Positions 52,361 to 61,977 of a DNA stretch of 62,371 bases are shown here, piece after piece. Source of the DNA: Cyanobium sp. C1_MAG_00004 (GTDB taxonomy: Bacteria > Cyanobacteriota > Cyanobacteriia > PCC-6307 > Cyanobiaceae); contig JAIXOF010000059.1 in assembly GCA_027486935.1 (NCBI GenBank), forward strand, positions 1-62,371, read 5' to 3'. Made by a program: the position numbers and the translations under genes. Below the pieces are notes generated by a model. It did no database searches. It saw only the letters and a program-made list of their open reading frames with translations, and was not told the DNA's origin. The stretch's first letter is position 1. Every line of letters begins with the position of its first letter.

Positions 52361-53787
52361 GCCAGCCACTCGGTGTGGAAGGTGCCGTCCCGGTCGACCC
52401 GTTGGTAGGTGTGGCTGCCGAAACAGTCGCGCATGGCCTGCACCAGGTTCTGGGGCAGGCGACCGCTGCCGTAACTCGTGATGTAGTCCAGGGTGCTGCT
52501 GAAACAGGGGACCGGGATGCCCGAAGCCGCAGCACCGGCCACGATGCGCCGCAGGCCCGGGATGCGGCGATTCACCTGCTCTGCGAACCAGGGGTCAATC
52601 AGCAGGTTCGGCAGGGCCTGATTGGCCGTGTAGGCGTTCTGGATGCGCTGCAGCAGGCGCGCACGGATGATGCAGCCTCCTTTCCAGATCTGGCCGATGG
52701 CCGCAAAGTCCAGGTTGTAGTTGTGGAGTTTGCTGGCTTCCTGCAGCAGGGCCATGCCCTGGGCATAGCTGGCCATCGCCGCCAGGATCGTGGCATCGCG
52801 CAGATCGCTCAGGTCATCGCCATCACCCAGCGAAAAGCCATGGCTGGGGGTGCTGGCAGGGCGAACAGCCGGCAGCAGGGCTTCGGCTGCCATCCGCTCG
52901 ACCCGCAGGGAGCTCATCACCCGAGCGTTCAGTGCCGCATAAATCGTTGGCACGGCGATGCCCATGTTGAGGGCACTTTCGACCGTCCACAGGCCAGTGC
53001 CTTTCTGGCCAGCGGCATCGACAATGGCCTCCACCAGATCAGCACCGTTCTCGGGGTCCTTGGTCCGCAGGCAGACCTCGGTGATCTCGACCAGGAATGA
53101 AGCCAGCTCCTCGCTGCTGTTCCACAGCGCCAGCACGTCGGCCATCTGGGTGCCGTTCATTCCGGCAACGCGCTTCATCAGGTCGTAGGCCTCGGCCAGC
53201 ACCTGCTCGATTCCGTACTCAATCCCGTTGTGGACGGTCTTGACAAAATGGCCGGCGCCGCCAGGTCCGATGTAGGTGACACAGGGACCATCGTCGACCT
53301 GGGCGGCCATTTTGCGCACCAGGCTTTCGATCGCGTCGTAGGCCGCCCGCGTGCCCCCCGGCATCATGCTGGGACCTTCCAGGGCGCCCTTGGCTCCGCC
53401 AGAGACACCCATGCCGATGTAACCGAAGCTCTTGCTCTCGAGTTCGGCGACGCGGCGTTCGGTGTCGGTGTACAGCGAGTTACCGCCATCGATCAGCAGA
53501 TCACCTTCCTCGAGCAGGGGCGAGAGGGTGGCAATCAGGTCGTCGATCGGCTGACCGGCCTTGACCATCATCAGAATCCGCCGTGGACGCTCGAGAGAGT
53601 CCACAAACTCTTCAAGCGTGGCGGCCCCGATGATGTCCTTGCCGGCCCCACGGCCAGCAAGAAATTCCAAGGTCTTAGCGTGGGTCCTGTTGTAAACCAC
53701 CGAGGAAAAACCGTTGCGCTCGGCATTGAGCACAAGGTTTTCACCCATCACACCGAGGCCAATCAGGCCGAAGTGAGCCTTGCCCAT
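52357..53787 (-). CDS. gnd: 6-Phosphogluconate dehydrogenase (decarboxylating)
   Basis: A 476-residue NADP-linked dehydrogenase of the oxidative pentose phosphate pathway. The Rossmann loop is GLIGLGVMGENLVLNAE, followed by the LIDGGNSLYTDTERRV and GVSGGAKGALEGPSMMPGG motifs (substrate and catalytic lysine region), and the C-terminal helical dimer domain. Length equals the usual 470-480. ATG 53785-53787 (MGKAHFGLIG) is chosen; the frame extends 14 residues further upstream but without family similarity. The stop overlaps pgl. Confidence 0.97.
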   Translation of the reverse strand: MGKAHFGLIGLGVMGENLVLNAERNGFSSVVYNRTHAKTLEFLAGRGAGKDIIGAATLEEFVDSLERPRRILMMVKAGQPIDDLIATLSPLLEEGDLLIDGGNSLYTDTERRVAELESKSFGYIGMGVSGGAKGALEGPSMMPGGTRAAYDAIESLVRKMAAQVDDGPCVTYIGPGGAGHFVKTVHNGIEYGIEQVLAEAYDLMKRVAGMNGTQMADVLALWNSSEELASFLVEITEVCLRTKDPENGADLVEAIVDAAGQKGTGLWTVESALNMGIAVPTIYAALNARVMSSLRVERMAAEALLPAVRPASTPSHGFSLGDGDDLSDLRDATILAAMASYAQGMALLQEASKLHNYNLDFAAIGQIWKGGCIIRARLLQRIQNAYTANQALPNLLIDPWFAEQVNRRIPGLRRIVAGAAASGIPVPCFSSTLDYITSYGSGRLPQNLVQAMRDCFGSHTYQRVDRDGTFHTEWLA

Positions 53788-53910
53788 GGGAGGGGTCCAG
53801 GAAGCATGTCCCCCTAAGTGTGGCGACAACTGCCAGGGGGCACCAACCGATCGATGCCCGCTGTCACACGAACCTGTGTTGAATCGCGCACCAGGCCAGA
53901 CCGCTGTCGC

Positions 53911-55206
53911 CTAGATCACAGTGCCATCGGCAATGGTGCCGTTTTTGACGACGACAACAATGCCGTTACGGATGTAGAAGTTGAGCTCAGGGCGGTCAGC
54001 TTCCTCGACCCGGTCCTTGTTGATGATGGTCACATTCTGGCCGATGCGCACGTTCTTATCGAGAATCGCACCTTTGACCGTCGTGCCACGACCGACGCCC
54101 ACAGGAATGCCACCACGTTCACGCAGCAAGACACGTTCTTCAGAGGATTCAAAATAATCGGCACCCATCACGAGGGTGTCCTGCAAAACGACCTCATCTT
54201 CAACCCTGGACCGCACGCCAAGGACACAATGGTGGATGCTGCAGGACTTCAGCAGTGAACCTTCGCCAATGATCGATTCGGTGACCTGGGCGTCCTGCAG
54301 TTTGCTCGGGGGTAGATAGCGAGGACGGGTGTAGATCGGAAACTTCTCGTCGTAGAACGAAAAGGCTGGATTTGGCTGTTGGGTCAGAGCAAGGTTGGCC
54401 TCGTAGAAAGCACCGATGGTACCGATGTCCTCCCAGTAATCATCAAACAGGTAGCTCTGCAGCCGATCACCCTGGGCGAGGGACGTCGGGATGATCTCCT
54501 TGCCGAAGTCTGTTGACGTGGGGTTGCTATGCAGCAGATCAAACAGGGTCTGACGACTGAACACATAGATGCCCATCGAAGCGAGGTAAGGCCGCTTGGC
54601 TGCTTCCTCGGCCGAGAGACCCAGGCTCTGGGTGTCCACGCGCATGGATTCAAGTTCCGGGCCTTTCGGCTTTTCACGGAACTCCTGGATGCGTCCATCG
54701 CTGCTGGTGCGCATCAGGCCGAAGCCCTCGGCCTGAGCCGCATCGACCGGCAGCGCACCAACCGTCAGGTCGGCGCCGGTGTCGATGTGATGCTGTACGA
54801 ACTTGCTGTAGTCCATCCGGTACAGCTGGTCGCCCGAAAGAATCAGGTAGTGGTCAACGTCCCACTCCTGAAACAGCCACTGGTATTTACGCACTGCATC
54901 GGCTGTCCCTTCAAACCAACTCGGGCTGTCGGGGGTTTGCTGTGCCGCCAGGACCTCAACGAATCCCTGGCCAAAGCCGGCCGAGAGATTGAAGGTCATG
55001 GTCAGGTGCCTGTTCAGCGAGGCGCTGTTGAACTGTGTCAACACGTAGATCTTGTTAATCTCCGAATTGATGCAATTGCTGATCGGAATGTCGATCAGAC
55101 GGTACTTGCCAGCCAGAGGCACCGCTGGTTTGGCCCGCATCTTGGTGAGCGGATAGAGCCGTGTGCCGGCGCCACCACCAAGAATGATCGCGAGAACACG
55201 CTTCAT
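53911..55206 (-). CDS. glgC: Glucose-1-phosphate adenylyltransferase (ADP-glucose pyrophosphorylase)
   Basis: A 431-residue enzyme of glycogen synthesis, activated by 3-phosphoglycerate in cyanobacteria. Signature: [21 protein letters not shown] at the start (RxGxR/catalytic loop), [12 protein letters not shown] (metal-binding aspartate), FREKPKG (substrate lysine region) and C-terminal left-handed beta-helix with IIDKN-type hexapeptides ([13 protein letters not shown]). Length is standard. It is downstream of hemA and upstream of gnd on the same strand, with 96 and 123 bp gaps. Confidence 0.97.
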   Translation of the reverse strand: MKRVLAIILGGGAGTRLYPLTKMRAKPAVPLAGKYRLIDIPISNCINSEINKIYVLTQFNSASLNRHLTMTFNLSAGFGQGFVEVLAAQQTPDSPSWFEGTADAVRKYQWLFQEWDVDHYLILSGDQLYRMDYSKFVQHHIDTGADLTVGALPVDAAQAEGFGLMRTSSDGRIQEFREKPKGPELESMRVDTQSLGLSAEEAAKRPYLASMGIYVFSRQTLFDLLHSNPTSTDFGKEIIPTSLAQGDRLQSYLFDDYWEDIGTIGAFYEANLALTQQPNPAFSFYDEKFPIYTRPRYLPPSKLQDAQVTESIIGEGSLLKSCSIHHCVLGVRSRVEDEVVLQDTLVMGADYFESSEERVLLRERGGIPVGVGRGTTVKGAILDKNVRIGQNVTIINKDRVEEADRPELNFYIRNGIVVVVKNGTIADGTVI

Positions 55207-55302
55207 GGCAATGGCCTTGTCTGGGGTGAGGCGACCGTACCGGAACGGCCTACTAAGACGCGAGTGTTTGGCAGCACCACGGCACGAACTGTTGCAGAGG
55301 CT

Positions 55303-56613
55303 TCACACCTCATCACTGGCCTCATGCAGGTCGAACAGCTCGCTGAGGGCGCGGATGTTGGCGTGGCGCTGTGGACGGCTTTGGGGAGCTCGCAACTGGG
55401 TAACAGGGTTGTGAAGGATCTTGTTGATGATGCCCTTGCTGAGGGCCTCAACCACCTTGCGCTCACGCGAGGACAGATCAGGTCCCATGCGCGACAGGGC
55501 CTTCTGCAGCTCGGACTCGCGGATGTCCTCGAGTTGACGGCGCAGACGGTTGAGGACGGGAACCGCCTCCAGCCCATCCCACCACTCCAGGAACAGGCGG
55601 GCTTCCTCAGCGAGCATGGCCTCAGCTTCCTGGGCCATCTCGCGACGGGCCTCCTGGTTGCGGTTGACCACCTCCTGCAGATCATCGACGTCGTAGCGCT
55701 GCACCCCTGCCAGGCCGCTGACATCGGACGCGATGTTGCGGGGTACCCCGATGTCAACCAGCATCAGGCTGGACCGGCGGTTCAGGGGGCCCAGACGCGT
55801 CGCATCGATGATGGGTTCATCGGCCGCTGTGCTGGTGAACACCAACGAGCAGGTGCTCAAACAATGGTCCAGATCGCTGATCGGCCGGCATTGCACCGGC
55901 AGAGCAGGGAAATCGGCGGCCATCTGCTCGGCACGCTGGACCGTGCGGTTGAGCAGGACAACGCCTCGGCACCCCTTGGCCGCAAGGTGCTGCAACAGCA
56001 ATCGGGCCATGCGGCCCGCACCGACCACAGCGACCTGTTCGTCTTCAAGACTGACCAGTTGATCGAGTCCCCGGGCCTGGCCCACCTTCAGCTGGGCGAG
56101 TTCGACCGCAGCTGAACTGATGGAGACGGCACCTGTGCCCAGGTTGGTCTCGGTGCGAACCCGTTTGCCGGTGCTCACCGCCTGATTCATCAGACGGTTG
56201 AGAATCGGACCGACCGAGCGATGCTCCTGGCCGAGCCGCACCATTTTCTTGACCTGGGACAGAATCTGTCCCTCGCCCAGCACCAACGAATCGAGACCTG
56301 CCGACACCCGGAGCAGGTGGGCGACGGCCTCCTCGTGGTGGAAGGTGAACAGGTGGGGCTCGAGTTCGGCCACACCGAGTCCGGAGTGGCGACTCAAAAA
56401 GGAGCCCACTGCCGAGATCCCAAGTTCGGGATGGCGCAGCAGGGTGTAGATCTCGAGCCGATTGCAGGTGCTGAGGATTGAGGCCTCAAGCACCTGGTCA
56501 TCGGCGCGAAGCTGCTGGAGAGAGACCTCCATGGTCTGCTCGGGGATGCTCAGTCGCTCACGGATCTCCACTGGAGCCGTGCGATGACTAAGCCCGATGA
56601 CGGCAAGATGCAT
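55303..56613 (-). CDS. hemA: Glutamyl-tRNA reductase
   Basis: A 436-residue enzyme that starts tetrapyrrole synthesis by reducing glutamyl-tRNA to glutamate-1-semialdehyde. The catalytic cysteine is in ILSTCNRLEIY, the substrate/tRNA part has EEAVAHLLRVSAGLDSLVLGE, and the NADPH domain has VVGAGRMARLLLQHL and LMLVDIGVPRNI. The C-terminal dimerisation helix is long, ending in FDLHEASDEV. ATG 56611-56613 (MHLAVIGLSHRTAPVEI) is the family start. It begins 19 bp after the glpX stop, so tetrapyrrole and Calvin-cycle genes share a transcript. Confidence 0.97.
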   Translation of the reverse strand: MHLAVIGLSHRTAPVEIRERLSIPEQTMEVSLQQLRADDQVLEASILSTCNRLEIYTLLRHPELGISAVGSFLSRHSGLGVAELEPHLFTFHHEEAVAHLLRVSAGLDSLVLGEGQILSQVKKMVRLGQEHRSVGPILNRLMNQAVSTGKRVRTETNLGTGAVSISSAAVELAQLKVGQARGLDQLVSLEDEQVAVVGAGRMARLLLQHLAAKGCRGVVLLNRTVQRAEQMAADFPALPVQCRPISDLDHCLSTCSLVFTSTAADEPIIDATRLGPLNRRSSLMLVDIGVPRNIASDVSGLAGVQRYDVDDLQEVVNRNQEARREMAQEAEAMLAEEARLFLEWWDGLEAVPVLNRLRRQLEDIRESELQKALSRMGPDLSSRERKVVEALSKGIINKILHNPVTQLRAPQSRPQRHANIRALSELFDLHEASDEV

Positions 56614-56632
56614 GGAAGCGGGGATGCTCCGA

Positions 56633-57637
56633 TCAGCGCAGAGCGATGCTCTGGGCACCGTCCTTGATGTGAACCGTGGTGGTGAAGCGGGCGGTGTTGT
56701 CGAGGGTGCTGATCACCAGGGAGCTGGTGCGGGTGCAGTCCTTCTCGAACTTGACACCGTCAAACAGCAGACCATCGGTGATTCCGGTGGCTGCGAACAC
56801 AACGTTCTCGCCGCAGGCCAGCTCCTCGGCTTCGTAGACGCGATCGGGATCGGTGATGCCCATCTCGGCCAGGCGCGCCAGGTTGCCCTCCTTGGTGAGG
56901 CCTTCCCACTCGGAGGTCTGGGCCACCGCCGGGTCATAGACCAGCTGACCCTGGAAGTGACCACCGAGCGCCCGCAGCGCAGCAGCAGAGATCACACCCT
57001 CGGGGGCTGCACCGATGCCCATCAGGCAGTGGGTGCCGGTGCCGGCAAATCCACAGGCGATCGCGGCCTGGACATCGCCGTCGCTGATGGGCTGAACGCG
57101 GGCGCCGGTCGCGCGGATCTCCTTGATCAGATCCTTGTGGCGGGCGCGGTCCATGACCACGATCACCAGCTCATCGGTGGGCAGGCCCAGGCACTGGCTG
57201 AGAATCGCAATGTTCTCGGTGGCGGACTTGCGGATGTCCACCTTGCCCTTGGCTGCCGGGGGCGCAGCCAGCTTCTTCATGTAGAAATCGGGCGCATTGA
57301 ACAGGCCGCCACGGTCCGAAGCGGCCAGAACGGCCATCGAACCACGCTGGCTGTTGGCGCAAAGATTGGTGCCCTCACAGGGATCCACGGCGAAGTCAAC
57401 GCCGGGGCCGGTACCGCTGCCCACCTCTTCACCGATGTAAAGCATCGGCGCTTCGTCGCGCTCGCCCTCACCGATGACGATGCGGCCCTGCATCTGGATT
57501 TTGTACATCCGCTCGCGCATCGCCTCGACGGCGGCGGCGTCGGCCTCGTTCTTGAGGCCCATGCCGGTCAGTTTTGCCGAGGCGATCCCGGCCTGCTCAA
57601 CGACCTCGAGAATTTCCTGGATGAGGGTGCGATCCAC
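56633..57637 (-). CDS. glpX: Class II fructose-1,6-/sedoheptulose-1,7-bisphosphatase
   Basis: A 334-residue GlpX-type bisphosphatase that regenerates RuBP precursors in the Calvin cycle. Characteristic stretches are [20 protein letters not shown] with metal-binding acids, [21 protein letters not shown] (lithium-sensitive phosphatase motif DPxxGT), and [29 protein letters not shown] in two adjacent parts. ATG 57635-57637 is the usual start [17 protein letters not shown]. It heads the minus-strand array; its promoter lies in the 184-bp gap towards rpe, shared with the divergent rpe gene. Confidence 0.97.
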   Translation of the reverse strand: MDRTLIQEILEVVEQAGIASAKLTGMGLKNEADAAAVEAMRERMYKIQMQGRIVIGEGERDEAPMLYIGEEVGSGTGPGVDFAVDPCEGTNLCANSQRGSMAVLAASDRGGLFNAPDFYMKKLAAPPAAKGKVDIRKSATENIAILSQCLGLPTDELVIVVMDRARHKDLIKEIRATGARVQPISDGDVQAAIACGFAGTGTHCLMGIGAAPEGVISAAALRALGGHFQGQLVYDPAVAQTSEWEGLTKEGNLARLAEMGITDPDRVYEAEELACGENVVFAATGITDGLLFDGVKFEKDCTRTSSLVISTLDNTARFTTTVHIKDGAQSIALR

Positions 57638-57821
57638 AACGGTGCGGCAAGGGGGTGTCTCGCTTCAATCGGGAGAGGGCCGTAGGCCGTCGGCTCGCCT
57701 GCGGACAAGCCGCTGCAGCGATTCTCAGTCCTGAAGCGCCGCAACTGTATCAGTCTTGCCCGGTGGGGCTGATCCGGCCCGGTTCCTAAGATCCTGACCT
57801 CTTCGCCTGCGGCGGTCAGCC

Positions 57822-58505
57822 ATGAGCACCAAGCCCCTGGTCATTTCACCCTCCATCCTCTCGGCAGACTTCTCCCGCCTGGGGGATGACGTGCGTGCCG
57901 TGGATCAGGCCGGTGCTGACTGGATCCACGTCGATGTGATGGATGGGCGTTTCGTCCCCAACATCACCATCGGCCCGCTGATCGTGCAGGCCCTGCGACC
58001 AGTGACAACCAAGCCTCTGGATGTCCACCTGATGATCGTGGAGCCTGAGAAGTACGTTCCAGAATTCGCCAAGGCGGGCGCCGACATCATTTCGGTGCAA
58101 GTGGAGGCCTGCCCCCACCTGCACCGCAACCTGGCTCAGATCAGGGACCTGGGCAAAATGGCCGGAGCTGTCCTCAATCCCAGCACCCCGATCGACACAC
58201 TCGAGTATTGCCTCGAGTTGTGTGACCTGGTTCTGGTCATGAGTGTCAACCCCGGTTTCGGCGGCCAGAGTTTCATTGACAACCAGGTCCAGAAGATCCG
58301 GGACCTGCGTCAGATGTGTGATGCCAAGGGCCTGGATCCCTGGATCGAGGTCGACGGTGGCATCAAGGCAGACAACGCCTGGAAGGTCATCGAAGCCGGC
58401 GCCAATGCCATCGTCTCGGGTTCAGGCGTGTTCAACCAGCCCAGCTACGCCGACGCGATCACCGGCATTCGCAACAGCCGCCGGCCCGTTGCCGCCGCTG
58501 CCTGA
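57822..58505 (+). CDS. rpe: Ribulose-phosphate 3-epimerase
   Basis: A 227-residue TIM-barrel enzyme interconverting ribulose-5-phosphate and xylulose-5-phosphate. Motifs: [39 protein letters not shown] (metal-binding His/Asp), [23 protein letters not shown] and [11 protein letters not shown]. Length is normal. ATG 57822 lies in the divergent region with glpX, an arrangement that puts two pentose/hexose phosphate enzymes under adjacent promoters. An inverted repeat follows the stop. Confidence 0.97.
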   Translation: MSTKPLVISPSILSADFSRLGDDVRAVDQAGADWIHVDVMDGRFVPNITIGPLIVQALRPVTTKPLDVHLMIVEPEKYVPEFAKAGADIISVQVEACPHLHRNLAQIRDLGKMAGAVLNPSTPIDTLEYCLELCDLVLVMSVNPGFGGQSFIDNQVQKIRDLRQMCDAKGLDPWIEVDGGIKADNAWKVIEAGANAIVSGSGVFNQPSYADAITGIRNSRRPVAAAA

Positions 58506-58522
58506 TCGTCGCGCCACGGTGG

Positions 58523-58550
58523 AGCGGGAGTGGGTTGTTCCTCTCCCGCT
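58523..58550. terminator. Inverted repeat between rpe and ccsA
   Basis: An 8-bp perfect stem AGCGGGAG/CTCCCGCT (58523-58530 and 58543-58550) with a 12-base loop. It lies between convergent rpe and ccsA stops and may terminate both, but no strong T-run flanks it on either side, so it is weaker than the other terminators here. Confidence 0.45.
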
Positions 58551-58567
58551 GCCAGCTGGTGTGGCGA

Positions 58568-59476
58568 TCAGCTGTCGAAGAACCAGCCGTAACTGTGGAG
58601 TCCGATCCCGAGCAGATTGACCCCGATGTAGCAGACGACAATCACCACCAAACCGGCTGATGCCACCAGGGCTGGCTTGCGGCCCTGCCAGCCACGGATC
58701 AGTCGGGTGTGCAGATAGGCGGCATAAACCAGCCAGCAGATCAGTGCCCAGGTTTCCTTGGGATCCCAGCTCCACCAACTGCCCCAGGCCTCGTTGGCCC
58801 AGACGGCGCCACTGACAAGACCCACGGACAACAACAGAAAGCCGACCGTGATTGTTCGATAGCTGAGGCTGTCGAGCTGCTCGGCCGTACTCATGGACAC
58901 ACTTTCCAGTTGCAATCCAGCCGCCGCCGACCCCGCCAGCGAGGACTGGCGGTAGGCGCCTCCACCGATCGAACTGCTGCGCAGCTGCAAAGCCTGATCG
59001 CGATCGGTGAACAAGACCGCCACCGACAGCAGCGAGCCGACCAAGAGAGCGGCGTAACTGAGCATGATCACACTGACATGCATGATCAGCCAACTCGAGC
59101 GCAGGGCCGGCACCAACGGGGATGCTTCCTGCAGGCGATCGGGCAGCGCAAAGCTGGCAAAGGCCACGCAACCCAGGGCCATCGGCGAGGAGGCGGCACT
59201 GACAAGCGGCGATGACCAGGCGCGCTCAACCAGCAACTGGGCCAAGGTGCAGCCCCAGGCCAGAAAGCAGAGGGATTCGTAGAGGTTGCTGATCGGGAAA
59301 TGGCCCGAGTCCCACCAACGCAGCACCAGTTGGGCGGTCAATGCCAGGTTGGCAATGGCAACCAGGACGGTCACCGCGTTGCTGCGCTGGCCCCCGCTCA
59401 GGGACCAGAACGCCAGAGGTAGCGCCACCAGCAAGAGGGCAAAGGCGCCGAGGCCAAGGCTGAACACCGGATCCAT
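58568..59476 (-). CDS. ccsA: Cytochrome c biogenesis protein CcsA (system II haem ligase subunit)
   Basis: A 302-residue polytopic membrane protein of the CcsA/ResC family, with about eight hydrophobic spans. The haem-binding tryptophan-rich WWD motif is [19 protein letters not shown], followed by FYAAYLHTR-like [15 protein letters not shown]. It relays haem to apocytochromes such as cytochrome f and c6 in the lumen, with partner Ccs1 (not in the window). ATG 59474-59476 is the natural start. It is the last gene of the lpt run on the minus strand, 79 bp after lptF/G. Confidence 0.93.
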   Translation of the reverse strand: MDPVFSLGLGAFALLLVALPLAFWSLSGGQRSNAVTVLVAIANLALTAQLVLRWWDSGHFPISNLYESLCFLAWGCTLAQLLVERAWSSPLVSAASSPMALGCVAFASFALPDRLQEASPLVPALRSSWLIMHVSVIMLSYAALLVGSLLSVAVLFTDRDQALQLRSSSIGGGAYRQSSLAGSAAAGLQLESVSMSTAEQLDSLSYRTITVGFLLLSVGLVSGAVWANEAWGSWWSWDPKETWALICWLVYAAYLHTRLIRGWQGRKPALVASAGLVVIVVCYIGVNLLGIGLHSYGWFFDS

Positions 59477-59555
59477 CAGGCTCTACACAGATCAACAGAA
59501 AGGACAGAAGCCAGACAGGCGCTCCTTGGGGGCGAGTCTGGCGCAGCTGGGGGCG

Positions 59556-60725
59556 TCAACGACTGGCCTGCCGGAGCAACCAGGCTCCTGCAACCAGGCC
59601 GATCAGCACCGGCGTCCAAGCCGAAACCACAGGCCAGAGGGTTCCCTTCACCCCTAGCGAACTGAAGATAAAGGACATCAGGTAGTAGCCGAAGATCAGC
59701 AGCACACTGATGCCGAAGCCCTGACTGCGGCTGGTGCGCGAATTCGGCCTCACGCCCAGGGAGCTGCCGACAAGCCCGAACACCAGGCAGATGGCCGGAA
59801 ACGCAAACTTTTCCTGGATGCGCACCCGCAGACGTCTGGACTCTTTGATGTTGTTGGCTTCGGACAGCAGGCGCTCGGCCCGGCGAGCCTGGGCCACGGT
59901 CATCTGGTTGGCGTCTGTGGGCAGCTGGGCCACTTCGATTGGGCCCTGCCCCAGCGGGTAGAGGTAGCGATCAAATTCAGCCGAGGTGGTCTGTCCCCCC
60001 GTCTCGTCGACGCTGATGAGACGACCCTGACGAAATTCCCACATGCCGGCAGCGGGGTTCCAGGTCCCGGTCTGCGCCGACAGCATCTGACGCTGCCCGA
60101 CCCTGGAAAAGTCGAGGACGGTTACATCCTTCATCTGACCCTGCTCAAAACGGCGGGCATAGAACAACTGGGACAGACCCTGGCCGACCTGGCCATCGGG
60201 TGCGGTCAGCGGTCCAAAGCGGGAATACAGGGTGTTGTCAGCGGTCTCGGTCGCGTTCGCCTGACCAAGCGCCCGGTTCAGGGTGTTGGCGGCGGCCAGA
60301 TTGGCCCTGGGAACGATCGCGTCGTTGAACACAAAGGTCAGCAGGCTCATCACCAGGGCCAGGGCCAGGGCGGGTAACACCATGCGACGGGTGCTCACCC
60401 CCACGCTGCGCAGGGCCGTGAGCTCGCTGTTTCCCGACAGGCGGCTGTAGGCGAGCAGGGTGGCCATCAGCGTGGCCATCGGAAACGCCAGGACGAGAAA
60501 GGCTGGCAGGTTCAGCAGCAAGACCTGCGAAGCGGCCCACAACGGCAGGCCCGATTCGGCAACACGGCGAACCAGTTCAAAGACGACGCCAACCGACAGC
60601 GACACGGCCGTGAAGGCCGCAATGCCGAACAACAGTGGGCCCACCAGTTCGCCCAGCAGCCAACGGTCCAACAGAGGGATGCGACCCCATTGCCGCCTGG
60701 ACCAGACCAAAACCCTGTTGATCAC
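59556..60725 (-). CDS. LptF/LptG-type permease of the LPS transporter
   Basis: A 389-residue YjgP/YjgQ-family protein. Three N-terminal spans (ELVGPLLFGIAAFTAVSLSV, ASQVLLLNLPAFLVLAFPMA, and near GVSTRRMVLPALALALVMSL), a periplasmic middle domain, and three C-terminal spans (FAFPAICLVFGLVGSSLGVR, GFGISVLLIFGYYLMSF). It forms, with a second such subunit, the membrane part of the LptBFG ATPase that extracts LPS. Only one LptF/G-like gene is seen here; a homodimer or a distant partner is possible. ATG 60725 overlaps the lptB stop by four bases. Confidence 0.9.
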   Translation of the reverse strand: MINRVLVWSRRQWGRIPLLDRWLLGELVGPLLFGIAAFTAVSLSVGVVFELVRRVAESGLPLWAASQVLLLNLPAFLVLAFPMATLMATLLAYSRLSGNSELTALRSVGVSTRRMVLPALALALVMSLLTFVFNDAIVPRANLAAANTLNRALGQANATETADNTLYSRFGPLTAPDGQVGQGLSQLFYARRFEQGQMKDVTVLDFSRVGQRQMLSAQTGTWNPAAGMWEFRQGRLISVDETGGQTTSAEFDRYLYPLGQGPIEVAQLPTDANQMTVAQARRAERLLSEANNIKESRRLRVRIQEKFAFPAICLVFGLVGSSLGVRPNSRTSRSQGFGISVLLIFGYYLMSFIFSSLGVKGTLWPVVSAWTPVLIGLVAGAWLLRQASR

Positions 60726-61450
60726 AACTGAAACCCCTCGCCCAGGTAATGGCGCCTGACCATGGGGTCCGAACCCATGGCGGCTGCCGTGCCCGAAGCC
60801 AGGATGCGGCCGTCGGTGAGGATGTAGGCCCGGTCGGTGATAGCCAGGGTCTCTCGCACATTGTGATCGGTGATCAGCACCCCCATGCCCCGATCCCGCA
60901 GGCTGGCGACCAGATCCTGTAGGTCGGCCACGGCCATCGGGTCAACGCCGGCAAAGGGTTCGTCCAACAGCAGGTAGCGGGGGCCATCGATCCCGACGGC
61001 CAATGCACGGGCGACTTCGCAGCGACGGCGCTCACCGCCGGACAGCTGATAACCGCGCCGTTGGAGGAACGGCTCGAGACGAAACTCTTCGACCAGCTGG
61101 TCCAGCCGCCGGCGTTGCTGCGCCTGGGGTGTCCCACTGACCTGCAAGGCCAGACGAAGATTGTCAGCCACACTCAACTGGCGGAACACGCTGGGCTCCT
61201 GGGGCAAATAACCGATGCCCAGCCGTGCCCGCTCGGGCATGGAGCGATCTTCGACAGCGTTGCCGTCCACCTGGATGCGGCCACTGTCCGGATGCAGCAA
61301 ACCGGTGATCAGATGAAACGTGGTTGTCTTACCGGCCCCGTTCGGCCCCAGCAGACCCACCACTTCTGAACGCTGGAGCTCCAGATCAATCCCCTTGACC
61401 AGTGGGCGCCCATCAATGCTGAGGGACACCTGTTCAACAACCAGGCTCAT
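60722..61450 (-). CDS. lptB: LPS export ABC transporter ATPase LptB
   Basis: A 242-residue ATP-binding cassette. Walker A GPNGAGKTTTF near residue 35, Q-loop in YLPQEPSVFRQLSV, signature LSGGERRRCEVARAL, Walker B YLLLDEPFAGVDP, and the switch histidine in LITDHNVRETL. The sequence resembles LptB more than general ABC proteins because of FAGVDPMAV and DHNVRETL. The start ATG 61450 overlaps the lptA stop (ATGA). It lies between lptA and lptF/G, the common order in this pathway. Confidence 0.95.
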   Translation of the reverse strand: MSLVVEQVSLSIDGRPLVKGIDLELQRSEVVGLLGPNGAGKTTTFHLITGLLHPDSGRIQVDGNAVEDRSMPERARLGIGYLPQEPSVFRQLSVADNLRLALQVSGTPQAQQRRRLDQLVEEFRLEPFLQRRGYQLSGGERRRCEVARALAVGIDGPRYLLLDEPFAGVDPMAVADLQDLVASLRDRGMGVLITDHNVRETLAITDRAYILTDGRILASGTAAAMGSDPMVRRHYLGEGFQL

Positions 61451-61950
61451 CGTTGATCGGGTCCGGTGGTCAACCCGTTCAACCGCAGGGTGCTGACCAC
61501 CTGCTGACCCTGGCGGGGCTGGGCCAGGACTCTCTGGCTGTTGAGCAGAACGATGACGCGCTCAGCGCGCAGGGCGCTGCCATCGGCCTGAATCACATCG
61601 ACGTCCCCGGTGAGCACAATCCTGGCTTCGCGCGAGAAATACTGGGCCTGCCTGGCTGTCGCGACCACGCGCCGGTCGGGATAAACGATCCGCACATTGC
61701 CGCTTGCCGTGATCACGCCGGTGCCGTTGTCAGCCTGTTGCTGGTCCGACTCGATCGAGACCAGGCCGGCCGTGGCCAACGCGGCCGCTGGGGTGGCACT
61801 GGCGCCTGTTGGCGACGATGGTTGGACCTGTGGCTGTGCCATGGCCGGGCCGTTTGATGGGTCGGCGGGTACCAAGGCAAAGGCCAGCAGCACCCCGGCC
61901 AGCTGGCTGAGCGGACGACTGCAACGCCATGGGGTCGACTCCTGGGTCAC
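61447..61950 (-). CDS. lptA: LptA/OstA-like periplasmic LPS-bridge protein
   Basis: A 167-residue exported protein. An N-terminal hydrophobic signal (LSQLAGVLLAFALVPADPS) precedes a low-complexity Pro/Ala/Ser linker and a short OstA/LptA beta domain: GLVSIESDQQQADNGTGVIT, ASGNVRIVYPDRRVVATARQ, AQYFSREARIVLTGDVDVI. It would form a protein bridge between LptC and the outer membrane. Its stop overlaps lptB; the DUF309 gene is 27 bp upstream on the same strand. Confidence 0.9.
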   Translation of the reverse strand: MTQESTPWRCSRPLSQLAGVLLAFALVPADPSNGPAMAQPQVQPSSPTGASATPAAALATAGLVSIESDQQQADNGTGVITASGNVRIVYPDRRVVATARQAQYFSREARIVLTGDVDVIQADGSALRAERVIVLLNSQRVLAQPRQGQQVVSTLRLNGLTTGPDQR

Positions 61951-61977
61951 CAGCCACAGTCAGCGCAATGCAGCAAT

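Noticed and set aside
54529-56115. 528-residue open frame on the plus strand
   Set aside because: Antisense to glgC and hemA, both firmly identified; translation is Gln/His/Gly-rich and unlike any family.
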